Assembly (NCBI RefSeq): GCF_008364825.1
Contig: NZ_VTTO01000001.1
Coordinates: forward strand, 502,837 to 566,836
DNA from: Azospirillum sp. B21
Lineage (GTDB): Bacteria > Pseudomonadota > Alphaproteobacteria > Azospirillales > Azospirillaceae
Length of the DNA: 64,000 nt
Direction: 5' to 3'
The notes beneath the pieces are model-generated. The model was not told where the DNA came from. It did no database searches and worked only from the letters and a program-made list of their open reading frames with translations. This document shows positions 1 to 8,194 of the stretch, one piece after another. The translations under genes were made by a program, and so were the position numbers. How positions within the stretch are numbered: the stretch's first letter is position 1; every line of letters starts with the position of its first letter.

Positions 1-401
1 CGGACATAGGCCTTGGCGGCTTCCGGATCCTTGAAGCGCTCGTAGAAGGCGGTGGGCACCCCGTATTTCGCCAGGATGTCCTTCATGAAGCCCTTGGAGC
101 CCTCAAGCTCCGCCGCCGCCGCGCTCGGCCCGAAGGCCTTGACGCCCAGCGCGGTCAGCCGGTCGACCAGCCCCAGCACCAGCGGGCCTTCCGGTCCGAC
201 GACGACGAAGTCGATGGCGTTGTCCTGGACGAAGCGCACCAGCCCATCCACGTCTTCCGATCCGATGGGGACCAGCGTGGCGACGTCGGCGATGCCGGCA
301 TTGCCCGGCGCGCAATAGAGCGCGTCGCACAGCGGCGAATTGGAAATGGCCCAGCAGAGCGCATGCTCACGACCGCCCGATCCGACGACGAGGACTTTCA
401 T
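1..401 (-). CDS. purD: Phosphoribosylamine--glycine ligase, 5' part (cut by window edge)
   Basis: GAR synthetase joins phosphoribosylamine and glycine with ATP, the second step of de novo purine synthesis in the cytoplasm. About 133 N-terminal residues are visible, beginning MKVLVVGSGGREHALCWAI, which is the typical first strand and glycine-rich loop of the GARS N domain, followed by the conserved VVVGPEGPLVLGLVDRL segment. The start ATG (complement 401-399) is preceded by GGAAGGAG at 8 nt. The rest of the gene lies beyond base 1. It diverges from xseA across a gap of only about 70 bp, so the two promoters must be packed there. Confidence 0.93.
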   Translation of the reverse strand, partial: MKVLVVGSGGREHALCWAISNSPLCDALYCAPGNAGIADVATLVPIGSEDVDGLVRFVQDNAIDFVVVGPEGPLVLGLVDRLTALGVKAFGPSAAAAELEGSKGFMKDILAKYGVPTAFYERFKDPEAAKAYV

Positions 402-474
402 GGGGTGGCGCTCCTTCCGCCTTGTTGCGAACTGCGCGCCTTGTATCATGGCGGCGCCCCAACTCAAGAGCGCC

Positions 475-2091
475 ATGACGTCCGAAAACGCACCCCTGAT
501 CGCCCCGGAACCGCGCCCCGGCTCCAACCTTCCGGAATTCACCGTCGGCGACCTCGCCCGCCGGCTGAAGCGCAGCATCGAGGAGGAATTCGGCTTCGTC
601 CGCGTCCGCGGCGAGATCAGCCAGCCGAAGAAGCACAGTTCCGGCCACTGCTACATGCGTCTCAAGGACGACACCGCGGTGATCGAGGCGGTGTGCTGGC
701 GCGGTACCATGGCGAAGCTGGCGGTGCGGCCGGAGGAAGGGCTGGAGGTCATCGTCACCGGGCGGATGACCACCTACCCCGGCCGCTCGCAATACCAGCT
801 GATCGTCGAGTCGATGGAACTGGCCGGCGAGGGCGCGCTGCTGAAGATGCTGGAGGAGCGCAAGCGCCGGCTGACGGCGGAGGGGCTGTTCGACCCCGCC
901 CGCAAGAAGCGCATCCCCTTCCTGCCCGACGTGATCGGCGTCGTTACCTCCCCCACCGGGGCGGTCATCCGCGACATCCTGCACCGGCTGAACGACCGCT
1001 TCCCCCGCCATGTCCTGCTGTGGCCGGTCGCCGTCCAGGGCGAGCGCGCGGCGGCCGAGGTGACGGCGGCGATCGAGGGCTTCAACCGCATCCAGCCGGG
1101 GGGGCACATTCCGCGCCCCGACCTGATCATCGTCGCGCGCGGCGGCGGCTCGCTGGAGGACCTGATGGCCTTCAACGAGGAGAATGTCGTCCGCGCGGCG
1201 GCGGCCAGTGCCATCCCGCTGATCTCCGCCGTCGGGCACGAGACCGACACCACCCTGATCGACTTCGCGTCGGACCTGCGCGCCCCCACCCCGACCGCCG
1301 CCGCCGAGATGGCGGTGCCGGTGCGCGGCGAGCTGCTGGCCCAGATCCTGGACGACGAACGCCGCCTGCTGGCCTGCGCGTCGCGCGCGGTGGAGGACCG
1401 CCGCAACCGGGTGGAGGGGCTGGCCCGCGGCCTCGGCGATCCCCGCGCCCTGCTGGAAGGCCACGCCCAGCGGCTGGACGACCGCGCCGAGCGCCTGAAC
1501 CTCGCCGCCTCCGCCCTGCTGGAACGCCGCCGCACCCGCGTCGGCGAGCTGGCTGCCAAGCTGCGCCACCCGCGCGAGAAGCTGGCCCAGGCCGGGCAGA
1601 AGCTGGCGTCGGAGAGCCGGGCGCTCGACTCAGGCTTGCGCCATGCCCTGACCACCGCCGGCGGGCGGTTCGACCGGGTCGCCGGCCGGCTGTCGCTGAC
1701 CCCGGCACGGGTAAAGCTGGATGAGGGCACCCGCCGCGTCGCCGACCTGACGCCGCGCCTCGACCGCAGCTATGCCAAGGGCGTCGCCGACAAGGCGGCC
1801 AAGCTGGCGTCGCTGGGGCAACTGCTGGAGAGCTACAGCTACAAGGGCGTGCTCGCCCGCGGCTTCGCCCTGGTCGAGGATCGTGACGGCCGTCCCGTCA
1901 CCCGCGCCGATCAGGCGACGCCGGGTCTGGCGGTCAACATCGTCTTCGCCGATGACGCCAAAGTTGCAGCAACCATCGACGGCGGCGCGCCCAAGGCGGA
2001 GGCGAAGCCAGAGGTCAAGGCTGAGCCCGCTCCGAAGCCGGAGAAGAAGGCCAAGCCGCGGGTTGCTCCGGTGCAGGGCACGCTGTTCTGA
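475..2091 (+). CDS. xseA: Exodeoxyribonuclease VII large subunit
   Basis: This is the large subunit of exonuclease VII, which with XseB degrades single-stranded DNA from both ends. The start at 475 gives 538 residues beginning MTSENAPLIAPEPRPG; an in-frame ATG at 448 is possible, but conservation-like sequence begins only at PEFTVGDLARRLKRSIEE. An N-terminal OB-fold (VRGEISQPKKHSSGHCYM) precedes the catalytic domain (GVVTSPTGAVIRDILHR, IIVARGGGSLEDLMAFN, SAVGHETDTTLIDFASD). A long helical region and a Lys/Pro/Ala-rich tail of about 40 residues follow. xseB is not in the window, so the subunits are not encoded together here. Confidence 0.95.
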   Translation: MTSENAPLIAPEPRPGSNLPEFTVGDLARRLKRSIEEEFGFVRVRGEISQPKKHSSGHCYMRLKDDTAVIEAVCWRGTMAKLAVRPEEGLEVIVTGRMTTYPGRSQYQLIVESMELAGEGALLKMLEERKRRLTAEGLFDPARKKRIPFLPDVIGVVTSPTGAVIRDILHRLNDRFPRHVLLWPVAVQGERAAAEVTAAIEGFNRIQPGGHIPRPDLIIVARGGGSLEDLMAFNEENVVRAAAASAIPLISAVGHETDTTLIDFASDLRAPTPTAAAEMAVPVRGELLAQILDDERRLLACASRAVEDRRNRVEGLARGLGDPRALLEGHAQRLDDRAERLNLAASALLERRRTRVGELAAKLRHPREKLAQAGQKLASESRALDSGLRHALTTAGGRFDRVAGRLSLTPARVKLDEGTRRVADLTPRLDRSYAKGVADKAAKLASLGQLLESYSYKGVLARGFALVEDRDGRPVTRADQATPGLAVNIVFADDAKVAATIDGGAPKAEAKPEVKAEPAPKPEKKAKPRVAPVQGTLF

Positions 2092-2238
2092 CGGCATCGC
2101 CCCGCCTGCCGCTGCCATCTGTCGCAGGGCGTCGGAGGTGGCGCCCCTTCCCAGGCGGCATTCGCCGGGACTAAAGCCATCGGCTTCACAGGCCCGCTCC
2201 GGACACCCCGGAGCGAGCCGCCCTCCGATGGCCGATTC

Positions 2239-3606
2239 ATGACCTCTGCCCCGCGCGATTGCGACGTCCTGGTGATCGGGGGCGGGAACGCAGGGCTCTG
2301 CGCCGCCATTTCCGCCCGCCGGTCCGGCGCCGCCGTCACCCTGCTGGAGAGTGCGCCCAAGGCGTTGCGCGGCGGGAACGCCCGCCATTCCCGCAATTTC
2401 CGCGTCATGCATGACGGTCCGACGCCCTGGCTGCAGGGCCGTTACCCGGCACAGGATTACTGGTCCGACCTGGAAGCGGTGACGGACGGTGCGGCCGACG
2501 AAGGGCTGGCGCGCCTGCTGATCGCCGAGTCCGCCGGGATCGTCGACTGGATGGGCGGGAACGGCGTGCGGTTCCAGAGCGGTGCCGACGACGCCCTGCC
2601 CTACTCCCGCAAGACCGCATTCTTCCTCGGCGGCGGCAAGGCGCTGGTGAATGCGCTCTACGCCACCGCCGAAGCGCTGGGCATCACCATCCATTACGAC
2701 AGCGAGGCCTGCGCGCTTCATGCCAAGGACGGGCTGCCCTCCGTCACCGTCCGCCATCCCAAGGCGATGCGGGTGATCCGGACCCGCGCGGTGGTCGTCG
2801 CCTCCGGCGGATTCCAGGCCGACCGCGGCTGGCTGCGCGACCGGTGGGGCGACGTGGCCGACCGCTTCGTGATCCGCGGCACGCCCCATGCGACCGGCGC
2901 CATGCTGAAGGCTTTGCTGGAGGACGGAGCCCAGCCGGTGGGCACAGCCGGCCACTGCCACATGGTCGCGGTGGACAGCCGCTCGCCCGGCTTCGACGCC
3001 GGCATCGTCACGCGGCTGGACGGAATCGCCCATGGCATCGTGGTGGACCGCGACGGGCGCCGCTTCGCCGACGAGGGCTCCCACACCGGGCCGACGCGTT
3101 TCTCGGCCTGGGGGGATCGCGTGGCGCGCTGCCCGGGCGCCGTGGCCTTCTCGATCTTCGACTCGGCCATTGAGACGCGCTTCCGTCCCTCCATCTTCCC
3201 GGCGGTCCGCGCGGACGGCATCGGCGAACTGGCGGTTCAGTTGGGCATCGACCCGGCAGCGCTGGAGGCCACGGTGACAGGCTTCAACGCCGCCATCGGC
3301 GGCGACGGCTCTGCCATGGCCATCCAGCCGCCGAAGACGCGGCTGGCCACACCGATCCGGGTCCCGCCCTTCGGCGCCTACCCGATGCGGGCCGGCGTCA
3401 CCTCCACCTGCCTCGGCGTGCGGGTCGATGGACAGGCGCGGGTCCTACGGGAGGATGGTCGGGCCATGGAGGGCGTCTTCGCGGCGGGCGTCATAATGGC
3501 GCCTAACATCCTCGGCCGCGGCTATCTGGCGGGGAGCGCCATGTCCATCGGCGCGGTGTTCGGACGCATCGCCGGCCGGGAGGCCGCAGCCTATGCCCTG
3601 CACTGA
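2239..3606 (+). CDS. tcuA: FAD-dependent tricarballylate dehydrogenase
   Basis: A 455-residue flavoprotein of the fumarate reductase/succinate dehydrogenase flavoprotein class, close to TcuA/CobZ proteins. TcuA oxidises tricarballylate to cis-aconitate. The dinucleotide-binding loop VLVIGGGNAGLCAA lies near residue 12, followed by an acidic strand end (TLLES) and GGNARHSRNFRV. The C-terminus has GRGYLAGSAMSIGAVFGRIA, the usual second FAD contact. The 3' end overlaps tcuB by 14 bp, so the pair is probably co-translated. The substrate is inferred from the family and from the TcuB partner; other dicarboxylate or tricarboxylate substrates are possible. Confidence 0.85.
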   Translation: MTSAPRDCDVLVIGGGNAGLCAAISARRSGAAVTLLESAPKALRGGNARHSRNFRVMHDGPTPWLQGRYPAQDYWSDLEAVTDGAADEGLARLLIAESAGIVDWMGGNGVRFQSGADDALPYSRKTAFFLGGGKALVNALYATAEALGITIHYDSEACALHAKDGLPSVTVRHPKAMRVIRTRAVVVASGGFQADRGWLRDRWGDVADRFVIRGTPHATGAMLKALLEDGAQPVGTAGHCHMVAVDSRSPGFDAGIVTRLDGIAHGIVVDRDGRRFADEGSHTGPTRFSAWGDRVARCPGAVAFSIFDSAIETRFRPSIFPAVRADGIGELAVQLGIDPAALEATVTGFNAAIGGDGSAMAIQPPKTRLATPIRVPPFGAYPMRAGVTSTCLGVRVDGQARVLREDGRAMEGVFAAGVIMAPNILGRGYLAGSAMSIGAVFGRIAGREAAAYALH

Positions 3607-4726
3607 CGACAGCCCCGAGCGGATCGCGGCGGAGGCGCGGCGGGCGCTGGAGATCTGCAACGCCTGCCAATACTGCAACGGCTATTGCGCCCTGTTCCGG
3701 GCGCTGAAGTCGCGGCGGCAGGTCGGGAGGGCAGACATGCTCTTCCTGGCGAATCTCTGCCACAGCTGCCGGTCCTGCTATCACGCCTGCCAGTACGCCC
3801 CGCCGCACGCCTTCGCCGTCAACCTGCCGAAGAGCCTCAGTTTGGTCCGGCAGGATTCCTACCGCGACCATGCCTGGCCGCCGGTCCTGCGCGGACGCCT
3901 GCGCTATTCAGGGCGAGCGGTCGTCGTCGCCGCCCTGCTGGCGGTCGCGGGCCTCTCGCTGGCCGCCTTCCTCGCGGTTCCGCCGGAGACACTGTTCGGG
4001 CAGCATGCCGGCCCCGGCGCCTTCTACCGGGTGGTGCCGTGGGAGATCATGGCCGGATTGGCCGGGATCGCGATGCTGTGGTCGCTGCTGGCCATCGGCT
4101 TCAGCGTCGCCGCCTTCTGGCGCAGCATGGGGCCGGCACCTGCCAATGTGCCGCTGCTGCCGGTATTGCGGGAGACACTGCGCGACGCCGCCACCCTGCG
4201 CAATCTCGGCGGCGGCGGAGCGGGATGCGACGGACGTGATGGCGGGCTGTCCCAGGCGCGGCGGCGCTGCCACCATGCGCTGTTCTACGGCGTGGCGCTC
4301 TGCTTCACCGCGACCGGCGTCGCCACGCTGTACGACCATCTGCTGGGCTGGCAGGCGCCCTATCCGCTTTTCAGCCTGCCGGTCCTGCTGGGCAGCCTGG
4401 GTGGCGCCGGAATGATTGCCGGGACCACCGGGCTTGCCCTGCTGAAGCGCCGGGCCGATCCCGGACCGGTGGCGGCGAGTGTCACCGGTGCCGACTACGC
4501 GCTGCTGGTGCTGCTGTTCCTGACGGCGGCCAGCGGCTTCGCCCTGCTGGGCTTGCGCGATACGGCGGCGATGGGACCGGCGCTGCTGGTCCATCTCGGC
4601 ATCGTGCTCGGCCTGTTCGCGACGCTGCCCTACGGCAAGTTCCTGCACGCGCCGTTCCGGGTCGCCGCCCTGCTGCGGGCGGCGATGGAACGGCAGGCCG
4701 AAGCCCGCGACCGGCCCCGCGCCTGA
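3593..4726 (+). CDS. tcuB: Tricarballylate utilisation 4Fe-4S/membrane protein
   Basis: A 377-residue membrane iron-sulfur protein that takes electrons from reduced TcuA FADH2 into the respiratory chain. Two cysteine clusters occur near the N-terminus, CNACQYCNGYC (about residues 23-33) and CHSCRSCYHACQY (about 58-70), consistent with two Fe-S clusters. Several hydrophobic helices follow, for example AVVVAALLAVAGLSLAAFL and YALLVLLFLTAASGFALLGL. It starts inside the end of tcuA and converges with pyrC at a gap of only 30 bp. I see no adjacent TcuC permease or TcuR regulator. Confidence 0.85.
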   Translation: MPCTDDSPERIAAEARRALEICNACQYCNGYCALFRALKSRRQVGRADMLFLANLCHSCRSCYHACQYAPPHAFAVNLPKSLSLVRQDSYRDHAWPPVLRGRLRYSGRAVVVAALLAVAGLSLAAFLAVPPETLFGQHAGPGAFYRVVPWEIMAGLAGIAMLWSLLAIGFSVAAFWRSMGPAPANVPLLPVLRETLRDAATLRNLGGGGAGCDGRDGGLSQARRRCHHALFYGVALCFTATGVATLYDHLLGWQAPYPLFSLPVLLGSLGGAGMIAGTTGLALLKRRADPGPVAASVTGADYALLVLLFLTAASGFALLGLRDTAAMGPALLVHLGIVLGLFATLPYGKFLHAPFRVAALLRAAMERQAEARDRPRA

Positions 4727-4756
4727 CGGACAGGGCGGGACCGCCGCGGGCTTGCC

Positions 4757-5812
4757 TCAGACCGTACCGGCGAAGCTCCAGCGCAGGGTCTCGCCGCTGC
4801 GGAAGGGCAGCACGGCGTCGCCCTCGCTGACCAGGATCAGGTCGGGGGCGACCGACGGGCGGCGCTCCAGCGCCACGCGCTCCTCGCTGACCGGCATGTT
4901 GTAGAAACGCGGGCCGTTCAGGCTGGCGAAGGCCTCCAGCTTGTCCAGCGCCCCGGCCTCGTCGAAGGCCTCGGCATAAAGCTCCAGCGCATTGGCAGCG
5001 GTGAAGCAGCCGGCGCAGCCGCAGGCGGCCTCCTTGGCGGTCACGGTGTGCGGTGCGGTGTCGGTGCCGAGGAAGAACGGTCCCTCGCCGGAGATCGCCG
5101 CCTCGACCAGGGCCACGCGGTGCGTCTCGCGCTTGGCGATCGGCAGGCAGTACAGGTGCGGACGGATGCCGCCCTGGAAGATATGGCTGCGGTTGATCAG
5201 CAGATGGTGCGCGGTGATGGTGGCGCCGATCCGGCCGCTTGAGGCATGCGCCCGCACGAACTGCACCGCGTCCGCCGTCGTCACATGTTCCAGAACCACG
5301 CGCAGGGTCGGGTGCCGCTCCAGCAGCGGGGCGAGGATGGTATCGATGAACACCGCCTCGCGGTCGAAGATGTCGACCGACTGGTCGGTCACCTCGCCAT
5401 GGATCAGCAGCGGCATGCCGATTTCCGCCATCCGCTCCAGCACCGGGGCGATGCGGGCGATGTCGGTGACGCCATGGGCGCTGTTGGTGGTGGCGTTGGC
5501 CGGATAGAGCTTGGCGGCGGCGAACACGCCGTCCTTGAATCCCTGCGCCAGATCGGCGGCGTCGGTGCCGTCGGTCAGATAGGCGGTCATCAGCGGGGTG
5601 AAGGCGACGCCGTCCGGCAGCGCCGCCAGGATGCGCTCGCGGTAGGCGACGGCATCGGCTGCCGTCGCCACCGGCGGCTTCAGGTTCGGCATCACGATGG
5701 CGCGGCCGAACTGGCGGGCGGTGAAGGGCAGAACCGCCTTCAGCATGGCGCCGTCGCGCAGGTGGACATGCCAGTCGTCGGGACGGCGGATGACAAGGCG
5801 GTCGTTGGGCAT
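4757..5812 (-). CDS. pyrC: Dihydroorotase
   Basis: A class II (PyrC-type) zinc dihydroorotase of 351 residues, which cyclises carbamoyl aspartate to dihydroorotate in pyrimidine synthesis. The metal-binding motif [10 protein letters not shown] is at residues 10-19, the carboxylated-lysine region [13 protein letters not shown] and the histidine ligands in LLIHGEV and VLEHVTT follow, and [10 protein letters not shown] carries the catalytic Asp. I chose the ATG at 5812 ([14 protein letters not shown]); the 21 extra residues upstream are not family-like. An upstream gene for a small secreted protein is on the same strand 154 bp away, so a shared transcript is possible. Confidence 0.94.
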   Translation of the reverse strand: MPNDRLVIRRPDDWHVHLRDGAMLKAVLPFTARQFGRAIVMPNLKPPVATAADAVAYRERILAALPDGVAFTPLMTAYLTDGTDAADLAQGFKDGVFAAAKLYPANATTNSAHGVTDIARIAPVLERMAEIGMPLLIHGEVTDQSVDIFDREAVFIDTILAPLLERHPTLRVVLEHVTTADAVQFVRAHASSGRIGATITAHHLLINRSHIFQGGIRPHLYCLPIAKRETHRVALVEAAISGEGPFFLGTDTAPHTVTAKEAACGCAGCFTAANALELYAEAFDEAGALDKLEAFASLNGPRFYNMPVSEERVALERRPSVAPDLILVSEGDAVLPFRSGETLRWSFAGTV

Positions 5813-5966
5813 GGCGGAAGTCCCGGCACTGGTGTCGAGGGGGCGGTGAAGGATTGGACGACGTTCTATCGCCATCGCCGCCGCATCTCAACAGAGGCGG
5901 TTCCCGGGGGAGCGGTCCCCACCCGCCGGCCGGCGTTGGCGGGTGGGGAGCCGTCCTGCAGAGGCG

Positions 5967-6545
5967 TTACTGGATGTTGGTCGAGGTCTTCACCCCCAGG
6001 ATGCCATCGATCTTCGCGGCCTGCTCGGCGGTCACCGGCTTGCCGCCGATGGAGGCGAGCTGCTGCCGCGCCTCGGCCACCGCCTTGTCGCGGGCGGCGG
6101 TGTCCTTCAGCGCATGGGCGGCCAGCATCTGCTCGTGATACTTGCCGAGCTGGACCGACAACTGGTCGGAGGGCTTGGCGCCCAGCTCCTTGGCGACGGC
6201 GTCGGCCTGGGCCTTGGTCACCTCGGCCTTCGGGGTGGCCGCGACCTGCTCATGCTTGGTCTTGCCGGCGTCGGCCTTGGTCGCGTCGGTCTTGGTATTT
6301 TCGCTCTTGGTGGCCTCGCTCTTGGTGGCCTCGCTCTTGGTGACGCCCTTCTGCTCGGCCTTCGCAGCCGGCGCAGGGGTCGTCGTCGTGGAGTCGGTCG
6401 TCGCGGCGGGAGCGGGCGCGGCCGGAGCGGCCGGGACGACCGTTGCGGCACCCGCGCTCAGCACGGGGGCTGTCGCCATCAGGGCGACGAACGCAAAGGT
6501 CGAAACGGACGAACGGATACGCGACCCAAAGACGGTGCCGGACAT
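5967..6545 (-). CDS. Small secreted Ala/Lys/Thr-rich protein with tandem repeats
   Basis: I do not recognise this 192-residue protein. It has a plausible signal peptide (residues 1 to about 34, FAFVALMATAPVLSAGAA). A low-complexity Ala/Pro/Thr stretch and a Lys-rich region built from near-identical five-residue units (TKSEA, TKSEA, TKSEN, TKTDA, TKADA, about residues 69-93) follow. The C-terminal 85 residues look helical and charged (QADAVAKELGAKPSDQLSVQLG, KAVAEARQQLASIGGKP) and are probably the folded part. It may be a periplasmic or cell-envelope protein. It lies divergent from hisS and upstream of pyrC, and neither neighbour suggests a function. Confidence 0.7.
   Translation of the reverse strand: MSGTVFGSRIRSSVSTFAFVALMATAPVLSAGAATVVPAAPAAPAPAATTDSTTTTPAPAAKAEQKGVTKSEATKSEATKSENTKTDATKADAGKTKHEQVAATPKAEVTKAQADAVAKELGAKPSDQLSVQLGKYHEQMLAAHALKDTAARDKAVAEARQQLASIGGKPVTAEQAAKIDGILGVKTSTNIQ
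6289..6345 (-). repeat. 15-bp tandem repeat inside a secreted-protein gene
   Basis: Consecutive near-identical 15-bp units (plus-strand core cttggtggcctcgct) occur about four times, the outer copies diverged. They encode the TKSEA-like five-residue units. Such coding minisatellites can change copy number by slippage without breaking the frame, because the unit is a multiple of three. Confidence 0.75.
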
Positions 6546-6749
6546 TTGGTTTCTCCATTTCGGTGAGCGATCCGCGCTGCGGGATCGTGCTTAGATGAAC
6601 GCGGCCCCGCTGCCGTTCATTCCACGCCCTTCCGAAAAATTTTCGTGTCCTCCGAAAAATTTCCCCCGCGTTTCCGGGCGCAGGTGACGGGGCCGGCGAA
6701 AGGGGCTAGAAAACGCACGCTTTTCCTATCCAAGCGCGGACCTTCTCCG

Positions 6750-8099
6750 ATGAGCCTGATCACGCCCCGCACCCCGCCCGGAACGATGGAGCTGCTGCCG
6801 CGCCAGCAGGTGGCCTTCCAGCGCATGCTGGACACCATCCGCCGCGGCTATGAGCGGTTCGGCTTCGTCCCCGTCGAAACCCCGGTGTTCGAGACGGTGG
6901 ACACGCTGCTGACCAAGTCGGGTGGCGAGACGGAGAAGCAGGTCTATTTCGTCCAGTCGACCGGCGCCATCCAGCAGGGCAACAAGCCGGAGCTGGCGCT
7001 GCGCTTCGACCTGACGGTGCCGCTCGCCCGCTATGTGGCGGAGCATGAACGCGACCTCGCCTTCCCCTTCCGCCGCTACCAGATCCAGCGGGTCTATCGC
7101 GGCGAGCGGGCGCAGCGCGGGCGCTTCCGCGAATTCTACCAGTGCGACATCGACGTGATCGGCAAGGACAGCCTGTCCGCCCATTACGACGCCGAAATCC
7201 CGGCGGTCATCCACCATGTCTTCACCGAGCTGAACTTCGGCGGCTTCACCATCAACGTGAACAACCGCAAGATCCTGCTGGGCCTGCTCGACGGTCTGGG
7301 CGTCGCCCACGCCGACACCCGCGTGCTGGTGCTGCGCGAGATCGACAAGCTGGACAAGATCGGCCGCGACAAGGTGCGCGACAGCCTGCTCGGCCTCGGC
7401 GTGACGGAGCATGCCGCCGACACCATCCTGTCGCTGATCGACATGAAGGGCACCAACGCCGAGACTCTGGCGGCGCTCGGCGCGCTCGACATCGAGAACG
7501 CCATCTTCCGCGAGGGCGTCGGCGAGCTGACCACCGTCATCGAGGGGCTGAACGCCTTCCAGGTGCCGGAGGGCACGGTCCGCATCAACCTCGCCATCGC
7601 GCGCGGTCTGGATTACTACACCGGCACCGTCTACGAGACCTTCCTGAACGACCATCCCGGCATCGGTTCGGTCTGCTCGGGCGGGCGCTACGAGAATCTC
7701 GCCAGCCATTATACCAAATCGAAGCTGCCGGGCGTCGGCATCTCCATCGGCGCCACCCGGCTGTTCTACCAGTTGATGGAAGCCGGCCTGATCAAGGACG
7801 CCGCCCCCACCGCCCAGGTGCTGGTGACGCAGATGGACCCCGCCCTGTCCGCCGATTATTTCCGCATGGCGAGCGAGCTGCGCGCCGCCGGCATCAACAC
7901 GGAAATCCAGCTGGACGGCGGCAAGATCGCCAAGCAGATGAAATACGCCGACCGCGCCGGCATTCCCGTCGTCCTGCTGATGGGCTCCGACGAGAAGGCC
8001 CGCGGCACCGCGACCCTGAAGCATCTGGTCAAGGGCGAACAGGTCGAGGTCCCGCTGGCCGAGCTGGCCGCGCGCGCAAAGGCGTTGCTGGAGGGGTAA
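6750..8099 (+). CDS. hisS: Histidyl-tRNA synthetase
   Basis: A 449-residue class II aminoacyl-tRNA synthetase that charges tRNA-His. Motif 2 is [19 protein letters not shown] and [10 protein letters not shown], the histidine-specific loop is [14 protein letters not shown], and motif 3 lies near [13 protein letters not shown]. The C-terminal anticodon-binding domain runs from about residue 350 (AQVLVTQMD onward). The start at 6750 ([17 protein letters not shown]) matches where family sequence begins; upstream in-frame sequence is not conserved-looking. It is divergent from the secreted-protein gene across about 200 bp that must hold both promoters. Confidence 0.96.
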   Translation: MSLITPRTPPGTMELLPRQQVAFQRMLDTIRRGYERFGFVPVETPVFETVDTLLTKSGGETEKQVYFVQSTGAIQQGNKPELALRFDLTVPLARYVAEHERDLAFPFRRYQIQRVYRGERAQRGRFREFYQCDIDVIGKDSLSAHYDAEIPAVIHHVFTELNFGGFTINVNNRKILLGLLDGLGVAHADTRVLVLREIDKLDKIGRDKVRDSLLGLGVTEHAADTILSLIDMKGTNAETLAALGALDIENAIFREGVGELTTVIEGLNAFQVPEGTVRINLAIARGLDYYTGTVYETFLNDHPGIGSVCSGGRYENLASHYTKSKLPGVGISIGATRLFYQLMEAGLIKDAAPTAQVLVTQMDPALSADYFRMASELRAAGINTEIQLDGGKIAKQMKYADRAGIPVVLLMGSDEKARGTATLKHLVKGEQVEVPLAELAARAKALLEG

Positions 8100-8194
8100 G
8101 AGGCACCACTTTAAACCCCCGTTAACCATGAATCCCCTACCGTTCCGGCCTACACCGATCATGTGGGTCGGGCGACAGGGGACACGCATCCGGT

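Noticed and set aside
340..474. N-terminal extension of xseA
   Set aside because: The extra residues overlap the purD start region and are not exonuclease-like; the start at 475 fits better.
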